Below are positions 1-9,093 of a stretch of 25,949 nucleotides of DNA, piece by piece. This DNA is from a virus. Each line of letters begins with the position of its first letter. Position 1 is the first letter of the stretch. The notes beneath the pieces are model-generated. The model was given only the letters and a program-made list of their open reading frames with translations. It was not told the DNA's origin and ran no database searches. Position numbers and translations under genes: made by a program. The stretch covers positions 1-25,949 of the IMG/VR virus record IMGVR_UViG_3300007539_000178; one strand, given 5' to 3'.

Positions 1-1
1 C

Positions 2-1519
2 ATAGTTTCTGAGTTAACTAAAAAACTTGCGGAAGACGTAAACAAGTTACTTGATAAAGAGATTGAATTACAAAAAATAAAAGAAAAAAGAAGTAAAACT
101 GTTACTATAGAGGAATTAAAGAATTTAAAGAGTCAGGGTAAGGTATTAGAAGGAACAACAATAAATAAAAGAAAGGCTTTAGCTTTAGATCAAAAAGCTG
201 GTGAAATAACAAAGGAGAAGACAAGGTTAGAATCTAATTTTAATAAAATATTAGAAAGAACATCAAAATTATTAAACTTAAATACTTTAGATTTAAATAG
301 TAATACAAAATCTGTAAACGAAAGAAATAAAGCTACATCAATAAGTTTAAAAACAACAGAAGAACAAGCAGAATCTTATAAAAAGTTATCAGTTAATTTT
401 AAAAAGGTTTTTGCTGGTTTTGGTGATAATTTAGTTAATTTAGCAAAGAAAGATTTAAACGTATTTGATGCAAGAACGGTTCAGAGATATTTAGATGCTT
501 TAAAAAATAAAGAAAGTTTTAAAAGTTTCGGTGATGGTATAGTAGATGTATCTGCAAGATTAGATGATTTTAATAAAAAAGTATCTGATGATTTAATAAA
601 AGTATTAGATAACGAAGCGTTAAGAGGTTCTTTTTCTGATTTATCTAAAACTATAGAGCAATTTACTGGGATAAGTGGTCAAAAATTCGTAAATTTATTC
701 GATGCTTTTAAAGATAATAGTTCTGATTCTTTCCAAAAAATTGCAGATATAGGTAAACAAACGGCTGGTATAATAGGTGACGCATTTTCTTCTATGTATG
801 ACAAGAGAATAGAGGAATTAGACTTGCAAATAGAAAAAAGTAATGAGTTTTACGATAATGAAATAGAAAAGGCAGAAGGTGATAAACAAACACAAGATGA
901 GTTAAGAAGAGATAAGAAAAGAGCTGAGAAAAAGCTTAAAAAAGAGCAAGACAAAGAAAGAAGGAAGAAGTTTGAAGCAGAAAAAGCGTTTGCATTAGCT
1001 GATATAGCTATAAATACCGCTTCAGCAGTTGTAAAAGCATTACCTAATATACCATTATCTGTTGCTGTTGGTAGTTTAGGTTTGATTCAAGCAGGAATTG
1101 TAGCTAGTACACCTATACCAGCATTTGCAGAAGGTGGGACTATGGATCATGACGGTTTAATGCTTATTAATGATCATTCTAGTGGTAGATTAGAATTAGT
1201 AGAAAGAGAAGGTCAATTTTACATGAGTACACAGAAAAATGCTTATGTTCAAGGTAAAAAAGGAGATAAAATACATAAAGACGCAAAAGAAACTTTACGT
1301 AAAAATCCTGAAATAATGGGTAATATATCTAATTTAAACGCTTATAATAGTCAAAAAGCAATATTAGAAGGATTTAAAAGTAGCACAAGAAATACAGCTA
1401 CAACACAAGATATAAATAGGCTTATATCAGCCGTAAAAGGTAAAAGAACTAAGTTTAATGTTAATAATAATTTTGATTTAGGTAGTGAGTTGTCGTATCT
1501 AAGTAGAGGAGATTTTTAA
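2..1519 (+). CDS. Tail tape measure protein, C-terminal part (5' truncated)
   Basis: The frame is open from the window edge to the TAA at 1517, so the start lies upstream; the ATG at 794 is internal. The visible 505 residues are rich in Lys, Glu and Asn with long helical, coiled-coil-like stretches. A charged coiled coil spans about residues 265-325. A hydrophobic Ala/Val/Ile/Gly segment follows (ADIAINTASAVVKALPNI and on), then a PAFAEGG motif and a VEREGQ stretch. This order (coiled coil, hydrophobic patch, FAxGG near the C-terminus) is typical of siphophage tape measure proteins, which set tail length and are ejected with DNA. Two large tail genes follow 3 bases downstream. Assignment rests on architecture and context, not on a database match. 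Confidence 0.82.
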   Translation: MVSELTKKLAEDVNKLLDKEIELQKIKEKRSKTVTIEELKNLKSQGKVLEGTTINKRKALALDQKAGEITKEKTRLESNFNKILERTSKLLNLNTLDLNSNTKSVNERNKATSISLKTTEEQAESYKKLSVNFKKVFAGFGDNLVNLAKKDLNVFDARTVQRYLDALKNKESFKSFGDGIVDVSARLDDFNKKVSDDLIKVLDNEALRGSFSDLSKTIEQFTGISGQKFVNLFDAFKDNSSDSFQKIADIGKQTAGIIGDAFSSMYDKRIEELDLQIEKSNEFYDNEIEKAEGDKQTQDELRRDKKRAEKKLKKEQDKERRKKFEAEKAFALADIAINTASAVVKALPNIPLSVAVGSLGLIQAGIVASTPIPAFAEGGTMDHDGLMLINDHSSGRLELVEREGQFYMSTQKNAYVQGKKGDKIHKDAKETLRKNPEIMGNISNLNAYNSQKAILEGFKSSTRNTATTQDINRLISAVKGKRTKFNVNNNFDLGSELSYLSRGDF

Positions 1520-1522
1520 TAA

Positions 1523-3697
1523 ATGGTAGAAAATAAAAAATATAAATTAGAGAATTTAGACTTAAATACAAGTATAGAGTTATATAATGGGGAGTTTTCG
1601 CTCCCCTTTAACTGGAAAGAGAATGAATTTACATATAAAAGAAGCTTAAAAAACTTTACAGAATCTCGTGTATTTTCTAAAAACATACAATTTGTTGGTA
1701 AAGCTAAAGAATTTATAGATGAAGCTTACAGTTATGCGTTTGTAGAAGCAAACGTAATATTTACAGAATATTCACTTAACAGTAACTTAAAATGGGTTAT
1801 TAAAGTTAAGGGTTTGTTAGACTTTGAAAATTATAGTAGTGATGAGTATAAGGTTACAATACCATTTGAAAGCGGATTATTAAGTAAAAAGATAAAAAGT
1901 AAAGAGAGTGAAAAAATAGAACTAGAAAGAACTACCGATTTAAATGGTAATGATATAGAAAGCATCAAATCTAATAAATTTAATTTAGTTAGTAGACCTT
2001 TAGATTTAAACAGCCGTTTAGAGCAAAATAAAGAAGATGATAATAACAACTATAATGTAAAATATAATGTACCGAATACAGCTAGTGGTAAATGGGATGT
2101 TAAAGCTTCATTGTCAATACCATTAAACATAAAGTATGAAAGTGATGAAAACGTATCTAGCACACTTAAAAGACTAGACACAGGTTTAGAGTTTATACAA
2201 GGTTATAACTCTACATCTTTTTACTCTAATGATGGTATAGATAGATATGTTAGTCTAAAAATAAAAGGCTCATGTGTTTTTAAAAAAATAAATACAGTTT
2301 TTTTTCCTGAAGCTTACTTTATTATAGTTCTTTATTATTATGATAATAATGATTTGAGTAAACCTAAAGGTGTTTATTATGAAAGCGATAGGTATGATGT
2401 TAGAAACAATGATATTTTAAATGCTAATGTAGATATTAACGACATATTTAAAGTTGATAAAGATCACTCTTTATTTTTGGGTATTATATCAGTAGCTAAA
2501 AGGAATAGATTAAATGCTGGTGTATTTGAAGCTGATGTAAATGATATTGATTTTAATATTGATATACAAGAGACTAGTTACGAATCTCTTTACAGTAGAG
2601 AAAGGGATTTTTATTTAAATAAAGATGTAGGGGAAAGATTTATTAATATAATAACTGGTAATAAAGGTATTTATAAATCAAATTTTTTTAATAATAGTGA
2701 ATTTAAAAATACTGGAATTATATCGGGTAAAAATATAAGGGGTTTTGAAAATTATAAAACAACTTGTAGTTTTAAGGATTTTATAAAAAATTCAGCATCT
2801 TTATATAACATGGCTTACAATATAGAGAATTTTGAAGGTAAAGAGTTTTTTAGGCATGAGGACATAGGTTACTTTTTCAGAAATGAAACTATATATACTT
2901 TAAGTGATAAAATAAATTTAAAGTCAAGGAAGCCAGTAAAAGAATTTATTTATAGTTCTATAGAAACAGGGTATAAAAAGCCAGACGGTGATAATTTATA
3001 CGAGGAAGTTAACGGTTTAAATGAATTTAATGTTTTAAATACTTTTAATACAATATTAAATAAAGGTAAAAAGTTTAACAATGTTAGTCCTTGGCGAGCG
3101 GATTCAGAGGGTAAAGAACTTACATTTAGAAAGAATTTTAGTGAATACCCTACACAAGATTATAGAACTGATAAACACATATTTAATTTAGATCTTATCG
3201 ATTTAGGTAATAATAAATTTAGAGAAAGATTATATCAAGATGATTTTGAGGAGTTACCTAAAAACATATATAGTCCAGAAACAGCCACTGGATTAAGGTT
3301 GACACCAGCTAGAAATATGATACGAAGTTTTAACCTTATAAAAAGCTGTTTAACACGTTTTCAGGAATCTGAAGTATCTTATTTAAGTAGTAAGAGTAAT
3401 AGCTCTTTAATTACAAAAAAAAGCGGTGAAAATGAAGTTAAAGAAGATGGTTCTTTCTTAGTTAAAGATATGCAAGGCTCTTATTTTATAAGTGAGTTTA
3501 TAGAATTTGAACATTATGTAGATTCTGATTTTATGGAATTTATAAACGGATATCAAATAATAAATGGGGAAAGAGTGCCGAATACATATTTTAAGTATGA
3601 ATTTATAAATGAAAGAGGGAATTTAGAAAAAGGTTTTCTATTTGAATTAAAAGTTAAAAATAATTTAGGAACATTTAAAGTATTAAAAAGTTTATAA
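1523..3697 (+). CDS. Large tail protein, probably distal tail or baseplate
   Basis: 724 residues, starting 3 bases after the tape measure stop and ending 3 bases before the next gene, so all three are likely one transcript. The N-terminal 130 residues (ELYNGEFSLPFNWKENEFTYKRS and on) look beta-rich. No catalytic motif or membrane segment is visible. By position, directly after the tape measure in a siphophage tail module, it should be a distal tail or baseplate hub protein. I do not recognise a specific family; similar large proteins occupy this place in Bacteroidota phages. The two reverse-strand reading frames inside it are shadows. Confidence 0.68.
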   Translation: MVENKKYKLENLDLNTSIELYNGEFSLPFNWKENEFTYKRSLKNFTESRVFSKNIQFVGKAKEFIDEAYSYAFVEANVIFTEYSLNSNLKWVIKVKGLLDFENYSSDEYKVTIPFESGLLSKKIKSKESEKIELERTTDLNGNDIESIKSNKFNLVSRPLDLNSRLEQNKEDDNNNYNVKYNVPNTASGKWDVKASLSIPLNIKYESDENVSSTLKRLDTGLEFIQGYNSTSFYSNDGIDRYVSLKIKGSCVFKKINTVFFPEAYFIIVLYYYDNNDLSKPKGVYYESDRYDVRNNDILNANVDINDIFKVDKDHSLFLGIISVAKRNRLNAGVFEADVNDIDFNIDIQETSYESLYSRERDFYLNKDVGERFINIITGNKGIYKSNFFNNSEFKNTGIISGKNIRGFENYKTTCSFKDFIKNSASLYNMAYNIENFEGKEFFRHEDIGYFFRNETIYTLSDKINLKSRKPVKEFIYSSIETGYKKPDGDNLYEEVNGLNEFNVLNTFNTILNKGKKFNNVSPWRADSEGKELTFRKNFSEYPTQDYRTDKHIFNLDLIDLGNNKFRERLYQDDFEELPKNIYSPETATGLRLTPARNMIRSFNLIKSCLTRFQESEVSYLSSKSNSSLITKKSGENEVKEDGSFLVKDMQGSYFISEFIEFEHYVDSDFMEFINGYQIINGERVPNTYFKYEFINERGNLEKGFLFELKVKNNLGTFKVLKSL

Positions 3698-3700
3698 TAA

Positions 3701-5689
3701 ATGGCGAAGAGTATTTTAGAATTTAAGTTTAACAATCCAGTTACAGAAGAGGATTCTTTTATAATTAACAGTACAATTCCAGATATGTATATACTGGTTA
3801 ACTGGGGTGTTACTTTACAGCCTACTGGTAGTATAAGTCAAGATTTAATAGCTACTCGTGATTTTTTTGAGAATAATTACGGTAGCTTATATATTACTGA
3901 AATAGATAATGTTAATAACACATTAACTGTTAAAGATCCTTACGACGCTACTACTTTTAGATTTAGTCAGCAAATGACTGATAACAGAGTTGAATTAACA
4001 TTAAAACAAGGCGCAGGTAATTTACCTATAAAAATAGAAGACGTTTCTGTTAGTGGAAATTCTGGTAATTGTGACAAATTTAACATATCTGTAACTACTA
4101 ACTACACTGCTAATAAAATGTACAGCCCTGTAGTTATAGATAACAACACAGATAATCCAATAATAGTAAATGATTTATTACGTGATGATGTAAATAAAAT
4201 TGATGTTAATATAGGTTACATTACTACTGATTATTATACTTTTGATAGTGTTAAGTTATATGTTCCTAACTTAAGAATTAGTAATTTTAATATAAGTGTA
4301 GTACAGACACCTAATAATAATACTGTTAACATTTCACCTATATTTTTAGATACTCCTTCTTTTAGTATTGAGTATAGTTTAGATGATGTTAATTATTATA
4401 AATCTTCTTCTTTTAGTGGATTAGTAAAGGGTACTTATAACATATATATAAGAGATAGTATAGGGTGTAAAATAAGTAGTACATTTGAAGTAAAAGAATT
4501 TAACCCTAATGTATATGATAGAAAGGAAATATTTGAATTTTCTCAAATGAGTAGTTTAATTCATGTATTTAGAGATAATAAAAGAAAGAATTACAAAAAC
4601 ACTTTAGCTTGTGAAGAAAGAAATAGTTTTTTATATAGTAATCCTCAACCATTTCAAAAAGATGATGGTATTTTAACAAATCAATTTAAATCTTCTTACG
4701 AGAATTTTGATTTTAGGCTTTATGATTCACAAGATAACGAAATTAGCACTTTAAACATTGAGAAAGTATCTAACTTAATAAATATACAGGATGAAAGAGA
4801 CGCTTTTTTATCTTCATTTGACTATAAAGGCTCTAAATACTTAGGTTTACAGTATAAAGGAGGTAATATATACAATACAGATGGAACTGTAAAAGAAACG
4901 TATTACAATAATGGTTCTGTCCCAAATTTCATGACAAAAGGGGACAATGTAGGTGTAGATAATAAATGGTTTAAAGTTTTAGATGTATTGGTTTATAATA
5001 ATCAACAAACATTAATACTTGACTTATTAAGTAGTAATAGCCCTTTTGCTTTAGATCAAACATATAAAGTACAAGCTGTTTATAACTATCAAGACTTTGA
5101 CTTTTACGAGTATAAGGTTAATGTTAGTTCATTGGATGGTATTTATTATGTTAAAGGTGTAGCTACTGATAGCTTGTTTAGTGATATAAATTTTGTAACA
5201 GAACGTTTTGAGGTTAAAGATTATCATTATAACACTTACTATTTAGAGTATTATAATACATCAAGTAATTTAAATACTTATTATGGTGCTAATGCAAGGT
5301 TTAAGCTAAGAATACCATACGAAAAACCTTTATATCATTCACCAATAGAGGAGATAGAAACTTTTGATACAGATAAAAACTCTGTAAGTGTAGAGTCTAC
5401 AACTAGAAGTTTATGGACTTTAGATACAATGAATTTATTTACTAATTTTGCTAGAAAGTTGGACGCTGTAACAACTAACGATAGAATATTTTTAGAAGAT
5501 ATTAGTTATATAAAATCACAAGACACAGAACAAAATGTTTTAGGTCAAACTAATTCTTATAGAATGAAAATATATTTAAAAGAAGCTAATTATGTTTATT
5601 CTAACGGTAAAGAGAATTTAATTACAGGAAATGAAGTAGCTGGTACTGGTGTATTTGGTGAAGTTTTAGGTGTAAAAAGTAATAATTAA
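3701..5689 (+). CDS. Tail protein with a SprB-like repeat domain
   Basis: 662 residues, second large gene after the tape measure. Residues about 192-266 read like one SprB-type repeat: a YSLDD segment, then FSGLVKGTYNIYIRDSIGC, matching the pattern 'ysidg...f..l.aGtYtv.v.D..GC' of SprB repeats in Flavobacteriia surface adhesins. The rest is beta-rich, Asn/Tyr/Ser-rich and not recognised. Its place between a baseplate-like gene and fibre genes suggests a tail-tip or adsorption structural protein. The domain could equally be a generic Ig-like fold, which phage tails often carry. Start chosen at the ATG 3 bases after the previous stop (TAATAAATGG context). Confidence 0.68.
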   Translation: MAKSILEFKFNNPVTEEDSFIINSTIPDMYILVNWGVTLQPTGSISQDLIATRDFFENNYGSLYITEIDNVNNTLTVKDPYDATTFRFSQQMTDNRVELTLKQGAGNLPIKIEDVSVSGNSGNCDKFNISVTTNYTANKMYSPVVIDNNTDNPIIVNDLLRDDVNKIDVNIGYITTDYYTFDSVKLYVPNLRISNFNISVVQTPNNNTVNISPIFLDTPSFSIEYSLDDVNYYKSSSFSGLVKGTYNIYIRDSIGCKISSTFEVKEFNPNVYDRKEIFEFSQMSSLIHVFRDNKRKNYKNTLACEERNSFLYSNPQPFQKDDGILTNQFKSSYENFDFRLYDSQDNEISTLNIEKVSNLINIQDERDAFLSSFDYKGSKYLGLQYKGGNIYNTDGTVKETYYNNGSVPNFMTKGDNVGVDNKWFKVLDVLVYNNQQTLILDLLSSNSPFALDQTYKVQAVYNYQDFDFYEYKVNVSSLDGIYYVKGVATDSLFSDINFVTERFEVKDYHYNTYYLEYYNTSSNLNTYYGANARFKLRIPYEKPLYHSPIEEIETFDTDKNSVSVESTTRSLWTLDTMNLFTNFARKLDAVTTNDRIFLEDISYIKSQDTEQNVLGQTNSYRMKIYLKEANYVYSNGKENLITGNEVAGTGVFGEVLGVKSNN

Positions 5690-5703
5690 AATAAATAATA
5701 GTA

Positions 5704-6606
5704 ATGATAAATAAAATAGTAAACCCTTTAGATTTACCAGTAGGTACTGATTATAAAGACGAAGATACTACAATAATTGTAGACAGTGTAACTGGTGAAT
5801 TAAAGCAGGTATTAAATAAGACTATAAAAGATGAAGGCGGAGCATCTAATTTAAATGATGTTTTAAAAGGTGGTAATGTAGCTACAGATACACAAGCAAC
5901 AAACGGTATAAATTTACAAGATAATGGGGAAAATGTAAAAATAAACAATACTAGTTTTTTAATTGAAAGACCATCAAAAGGTTTTGAAACATCAATTAAT
6001 AATTCTAGTTTAAATATAAAAGATCAAACATCAGAAATAAATTTAAATGCTACTGGTTTAAGTGTTACTTACAATGGTGTTCAAGAGTTAAATGTTGAAA
6101 GAAGTACTATAAGAATAAATAATGGAGCAGAAAGCGCTTCCCTTTTACCTACTGGATTTGATTTTTCAGGAACTGGGAACGGTAGTATATTATTTCCTTC
6201 AGTAGAAAGTGGAAATGTTAAAACTTTTGCTTTACAGGAAGATATAATTAAAAAAGGTAGTTGGGCTCCAGTTTTGGGAGGTATAACATCAAGTTCATTA
6301 CAGGAAGCTACATATAATATAAATGGTAAATTATGCAGTTTTTACTTAAGATTTACATCTTTATATGGTTCATTATTTAGTATTTCACTTCCTTTTCCGC
6401 TAGATAATAATTATAAAACTGGTGTGTATCAAATAAAACAAATATCTGGTCAAACATCATCTATAGATTTAAAAGATTTAACTATAAATGAATCATTAAG
6501 CGGTAGTTATTTAATTACTAAGACTTTAGATGGTGGTGATGCTACATTAACATTTAATGGTGTTAACTCTAGTATAAGAATAAGCGGTTGTTATACTATA
6601 GCATAA
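5704..6606 (+). CDS. Fibre-like tail protein
   Basis: 300 residues. The N-terminus (about 1-45, VDSVTGELKQVLNKTI) and the middle (about 55-180) are low-complexity Asn/Ser/Gly/Thr-rich, with short alternating hydrophobic strands such as INLNATGLSVTYNGVQELNV. This is the beta-helix-like pattern common in phage fibres. A compact C-terminal part follows (about 190-300, from KGSWAPVLGG onward), resembling the C-terminal heads of tail-associated proteins. Its place after the tail proteins and before collagen-like and LamG-like genes fits a fibre or receptor-contact protein. No catalytic residues were recognised. Confidence 0.6.
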   Translation: MINKIVNPLDLPVGTDYKDEDTTIIVDSVTGELKQVLNKTIKDEGGASNLNDVLKGGNVATDTQATNGINLQDNGENVKINNTSFLIERPSKGFETSINNSSLNIKDQTSEINLNATGLSVTYNGVQELNVERSTIRINNGAESASLLPTGFDFSGTGNGSILFPSVESGNVKTFALQEDIIKKGSWAPVLGGITSSSLQEATYNINGKLCSFYLRFTSLYGSLFSISLPFPLDNNYKTGVYQIKQISGQTSSIDLKDLTINESLSGSYLITKTLDGGDATLTFNGVNSSIRISGCYTIA

Positions 6607-6642
6607 AATAAAATTAATATTAACATATAAAAATAAATTCTA

Positions 6643-6996
6643 ATGTACAAAGTTTTTGTAAAAGGGTCTAAATTCTACATAAAAGGAAAAGACCAAGATT
6701 TTGAGTATTCAGACTTAGCGAAAAATGTATTAATAACACAAAATTCTCAGACAACTGATGATTTTTACTTTCAAAATGTTAACGGATGGTATCCTACAAA
6801 GAAAGTTAATATTTCAGATTTATTTGATGAAAAAGGTAATGCTTACACAAAAAGTTCGTTTATATCTTTCATAGAGAATAAACTGGGAAAGGGTAACGGC
6901 GGTACTAATGGCGCGAGTATCGCTGACGATATGTATTTTGATACTACAGCCAAAAGAGATGATTTTACTAACGATAATCCTGATAGGATATTTTAG
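6643..6996 (+). CDS. N-terminal part of a tail fibre protein, stopped by an in-frame TAG
   Basis: 117 residues ending at TAG 6994-6996. The same frame stays open to TAA 7288-7290 with similar codon use, so the 117-residue product looks like the first part of a 215-codon gene. The N-terminus is a small beta-rich module (MYKVFVKGSKFYIKGKD). The part before the stop (FDTTAKRDDFTNDNPDRIF) and after it (GVTCAVKNGSNFNYYQYD) read as one continuous domain, with the TAG at a place where CAG (Gln) would fit by one transition. The leader is A-rich with no Shine-Dalgarno. Product could be truncated, made by readthrough, or inactive. Confidence 0.6.
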   Translation: MYKVFVKGSKFYIKGKDQDFEYSDLAKNVLITQNSQTTDDFYFQNVNGWYPTKKVNISDLFDEKGNAYTKSSFISFIENKLGKGNGGTNGASIADDMYFDTTAKRDDFTNDNPDRIF

Positions 6997-7290
6997 GGTG
7001 TTACTTGTGCTGTTAAAAACGGTTCTAATTTTAACTATTATCAATATGATACTAGTTCAAGTTCATGGTTAAAAGCTAATTTAATTTTTCAAGGAGAAAA
7101 AGGTGAAAAAGGAGAAAAAGGAGATGCATATACTTTTAATAAATCATCTGATGCAATAGGCACATTGTTAAGTATAGCTTATGATTCAGCGGTAGAACAA
7201 CAAAATATAACAGATAGTATAGATAAATATATGCTAAACCTCGGTTTATCGACAGGAAACCTATTTGTTAACGAATTAAAAGTAATATAA
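6997..7290 (+). pseudogene. Collagen-like C-terminal remainder of the tail fibre gene at 6643
   Basis: Open, in the same frame as the gene at 6643, directly after its TAG. The translation holds a Tyr/Ser-rich stretch, three collagen-type Gly-x-y triplets (GEKGEKGEKGD at about 7093-7125), a helical segment and a short C-terminal tail ending in VNELKVI. The only ATG inside is at 7231, too late to restart usefully. Collagen-like triplets are common in phage fibres, so this is probably the distal part of a fibre. It is made only if the TAG is read through; otherwise it is a remnant of a nonsense mutation. Confidence 0.6.
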
Positions 7291-7317
7291 ATAAAAATAA
7301 TCTTAAATTTAAAAATA

Positions 7318-8298
7318 ATGAACATTTTAAAGACTTTAGGTGTAAACAATTTATCACTAAGAGGAAAAGGTAACGAATTTAATTCTTTTTCACGTCTATT
7401 TAAAAATAAATCAGAAGCTTTACAATCTGTTGTAGATGGAGACTATAAACCTACAGAAGGTATAACTAATGCAGTTATAATACTAGGAGAAGGTATTATG
7501 ATATACTCTTTTGATTTGCAAGATTTTGTACATATATCTGAATTTATGTCGGCTTCTAACCAAGCTAATAGGTATATAAAACTAGACGGAGTTAATGATT
7601 ACATTGAATTTACAGACCTTAAAAATGATACTAATAATATACTAGATTTTACAAAAGACTGGACCATAGGTATAACCCTTGTTGGTGTTACTGGATATCC
7701 CACAGCTCAAAACATGACTTTATTTAGTCGTGGAGGTACTCATATAACACTTAAAGCGCAAGAAGGTAGCACTAACTGGGGACTTTATGTAACATCTAAA
7801 AATGATTTATATAATACAGATGGAAGAGCGCAAGCAAACACATGGCAAGCCCCCAGCGACTTTAGCAGACTACTTTTTTCTTATAGTAAAGACACTAAGC
7901 GACTTAGGTATATAATAGGTGATCCCAGTACTGGTTCTTATGTTCAAAGAGCTAATTTAGCTATACCTCAATCAATGATTGATAACCAAATTATAGATGA
8001 TTCTTTATGTATAGGTAAATCTTGGAGTGGTGTAGGAGGTTCTAATTTTAGTGGTCACCCTTGGAACGGTGGGTTTAACAATTTAATTATATCAAACATA
8101 CATTTTAATTCTCCTTTTGAAATAGAATTTTTCCAAAATGGAGAAGATTTTGAAAACATGGAATTATACGGTGATGTTGTATCTTATTGTAAATTAGGTG
8201 AAGATATATACCCTGAAGTATCAGACGAAAAAGATAATATGACTGGTGTTTTAGTTAACGGTACTGAATCTGATTTTGTAGATATACCAGATGAATAA
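7318..8298 (+). CDS. LamG/concanavalin-like tail protein, probable receptor-binding
   Basis: 326 residues. The N-terminal 80 look like a fibre attachment segment. From about residue 85 the sequence YIKLDGVNDYIEF, then FTKDWTIGITLVGV and TLFSRGG, matches the jelly-roll pattern of LamG/concanavalin A-like lectin domains: an LDGxxDYIEF opening, then a 'W T I' strand. It ends in VDIPDE. Such domains at the end of a tail module usually bind host surface glycans or serve as adhesins. It is the last gene of the tail module, before the lysis genes. Lectin specificity cannot be read from sequence. Confidence 0.72.
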   Translation: MNILKTLGVNNLSLRGKGNEFNSFSRLFKNKSEALQSVVDGDYKPTEGITNAVIILGEGIMIYSFDLQDFVHISEFMSASNQANRYIKLDGVNDYIEFTDLKNDTNNILDFTKDWTIGITLVGVTGYPTAQNMTLFSRGGTHITLKAQEGSTNWGLYVTSKNDLYNTDGRAQANTWQAPSDFSRLLFSYSKDTKRLRYIIGDPSTGSYVQRANLAIPQSMIDNQIIDDSLCIGKSWSGVGGSNFSGHPWNGGFNNLIISNIHFNSPFEIEFFQNGEDFENMELYGDVVSYCKLGEDIYPEVSDEKDNMTGVLVNGTESDFVDIPDE

Positions 8299-8366
8299 TT
8301 TTATAAAAAAAATCTTGTTTATTTAAATATTTATTCTTATATTAGCGCTCTTAATGTTGTGTGTGG

Positions 8367-8624
8367 ATGAATAGAACGAATTTATTGTTTAGACGTTTGC
8401 TACGTGTGGGTTGTAGTTTAATCTTATTATTATATTTAATTTTTAGAATAACTTTACCTTTAATTCAAAATAAGCCGATTTATTTAGATCATAACGACGG
8501 TTATATTATTGGTTCTTGTTTTGTAGTATTATTGTCTATTAATGCGGTTAAAAACGCTATAGATAAATTCTTTAATAAAGGTATTATCAATTTTTTTATA
8601 GAAAGATACCTTAAAAAAAAGTAA
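8367..8624 (+). CDS. Small membrane protein of the lysis cassette, holin-like
   Basis: 85 residues from ATG 8367; a GTG at 8361 would add two residues. Basic N-terminus (NRTNLLFRRLLR), one membrane segment at about 13-33, a short loop (NKPIYLDHNDGY), a second segment at about 49-64, and a Lys-rich end (RYLKKK). Size and topology fit a small holin or holin-partner, and the position just upstream of other small membrane proteins and the amidase supports it. Not matched to a named holin family. Confidence 0.6.
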   Translation: MNRTNLLFRRLLRVGCSLILLLYLIFRITLPLIQNKPIYLDHNDGYIIGSCFVVLLSINAVKNAIDKFFNKGIINFFIERYLKKK

Positions 8625-8642
8625 TCAATAATTTTATTATAT

Positions 8643-8744
8643 ATGAGTATTTTAGATGTAAAAAACGTTGAAGTTGAAATTAAAGAACAAGAAAGAGTGT
8701 TACAGACTGGAGGGGATACACCAGACACAGACGAAGAGATGTAA
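8643..8744 (+). CDS. Small acidic ORF, 33 residues
   Basis: ATG at 8643, TAA at 8742. Acidic and helical (VEVEIKEQERVLQ), ending in TPDTDEEM. It sits 18 bases after the previous gene. Its length is below usual thresholds and function is unknown. A longer frame starting at TTG 8668 overlaps it fully in another phase; the composition here (hydrophilic, acidic, ordinary codons) looks more like real protein than the overlapping part of that frame. Confidence 0.4.
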   Translation: MSILDVKNVEVEIKEQERVLQTGGDTPDTDEEM

Positions 8745-8772
8745 ATATAAAAATTCTCTATTATTATTATTA

Positions 8773-9093
8773 ATGTTAAGCACTCAGGCTTACAGTATTT
8801 TTACAAATAATAATATAAAAATAACATGGTTAATTAACGGAGTTACTAAGTCTCTTAGTTTCTCCGTTTTCTTGTTTTTTAATTTTACACTAAATATTTT
8901 TCTTTTTTACTCAGCTATAAAGCCTAAAGATATAAGTAAAAAACTACTTGTTTATGGTTTTATAATATCTTATTTAGATTTATTATTTTATTTGTTATGC
9001 TCAAATAGAAACGTATTTTTTATAAAAATGCTTGTATTTCTATTAATTGTATTTATTTTAAATAAAAAATTAGCTTTATGGGTGAAAGAGTGA
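8773..9093 (+). CDS. Polytopic membrane protein of the lysis cassette
   Basis: 106 residues from the first ATG in frame, at 8773. Three hydrophobic segments are visible: SFSVFLFFNFTLNIFLFYS, LLVYGFIISYLDLLFYLLC and MLVFLLIVFILN. Upstream of this ATG the same frame codes SLLLLL, so translation may begin earlier at a non-ATG codon; the frame is open back to TTG 8668. Its last 16 bases overlap the next gene, implying translational coupling. Likely a holin-type or other membrane lysis protein by position; family not recognised. Confidence 0.55.
   Translation: MLSTQAYSIFTNNNIKITWLINGVTKSLSFSVFLFFNFTLNIFLFYSAIKPKDISKKLLVYGFIISYLDLLFYLLCSNRNVFFIKMLVFLLIVFILNKKLALWVKE

Noticed and set aside
1831-2049. 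Minus-strand frame inside the large tail gene
   Set aside because: Shadow of the plus-strand gene; Leu/Ser-rich composition reflects the opposite strand.
6994-6996. Genome-wide TAG-to-Gln recoding
   Set aside because: Only one in-frame TAG is seen, none in the long tail genes, so a nonsense mutation or local readthrough is simpler.
8292-8366. Small ORF starting ATG 8292 with hydrophobic codons after a TAA
   Set aside because: It stops after 11 codons; the hydrophobic stretch downstream has no start and ends at TAG, so it is probably chance.
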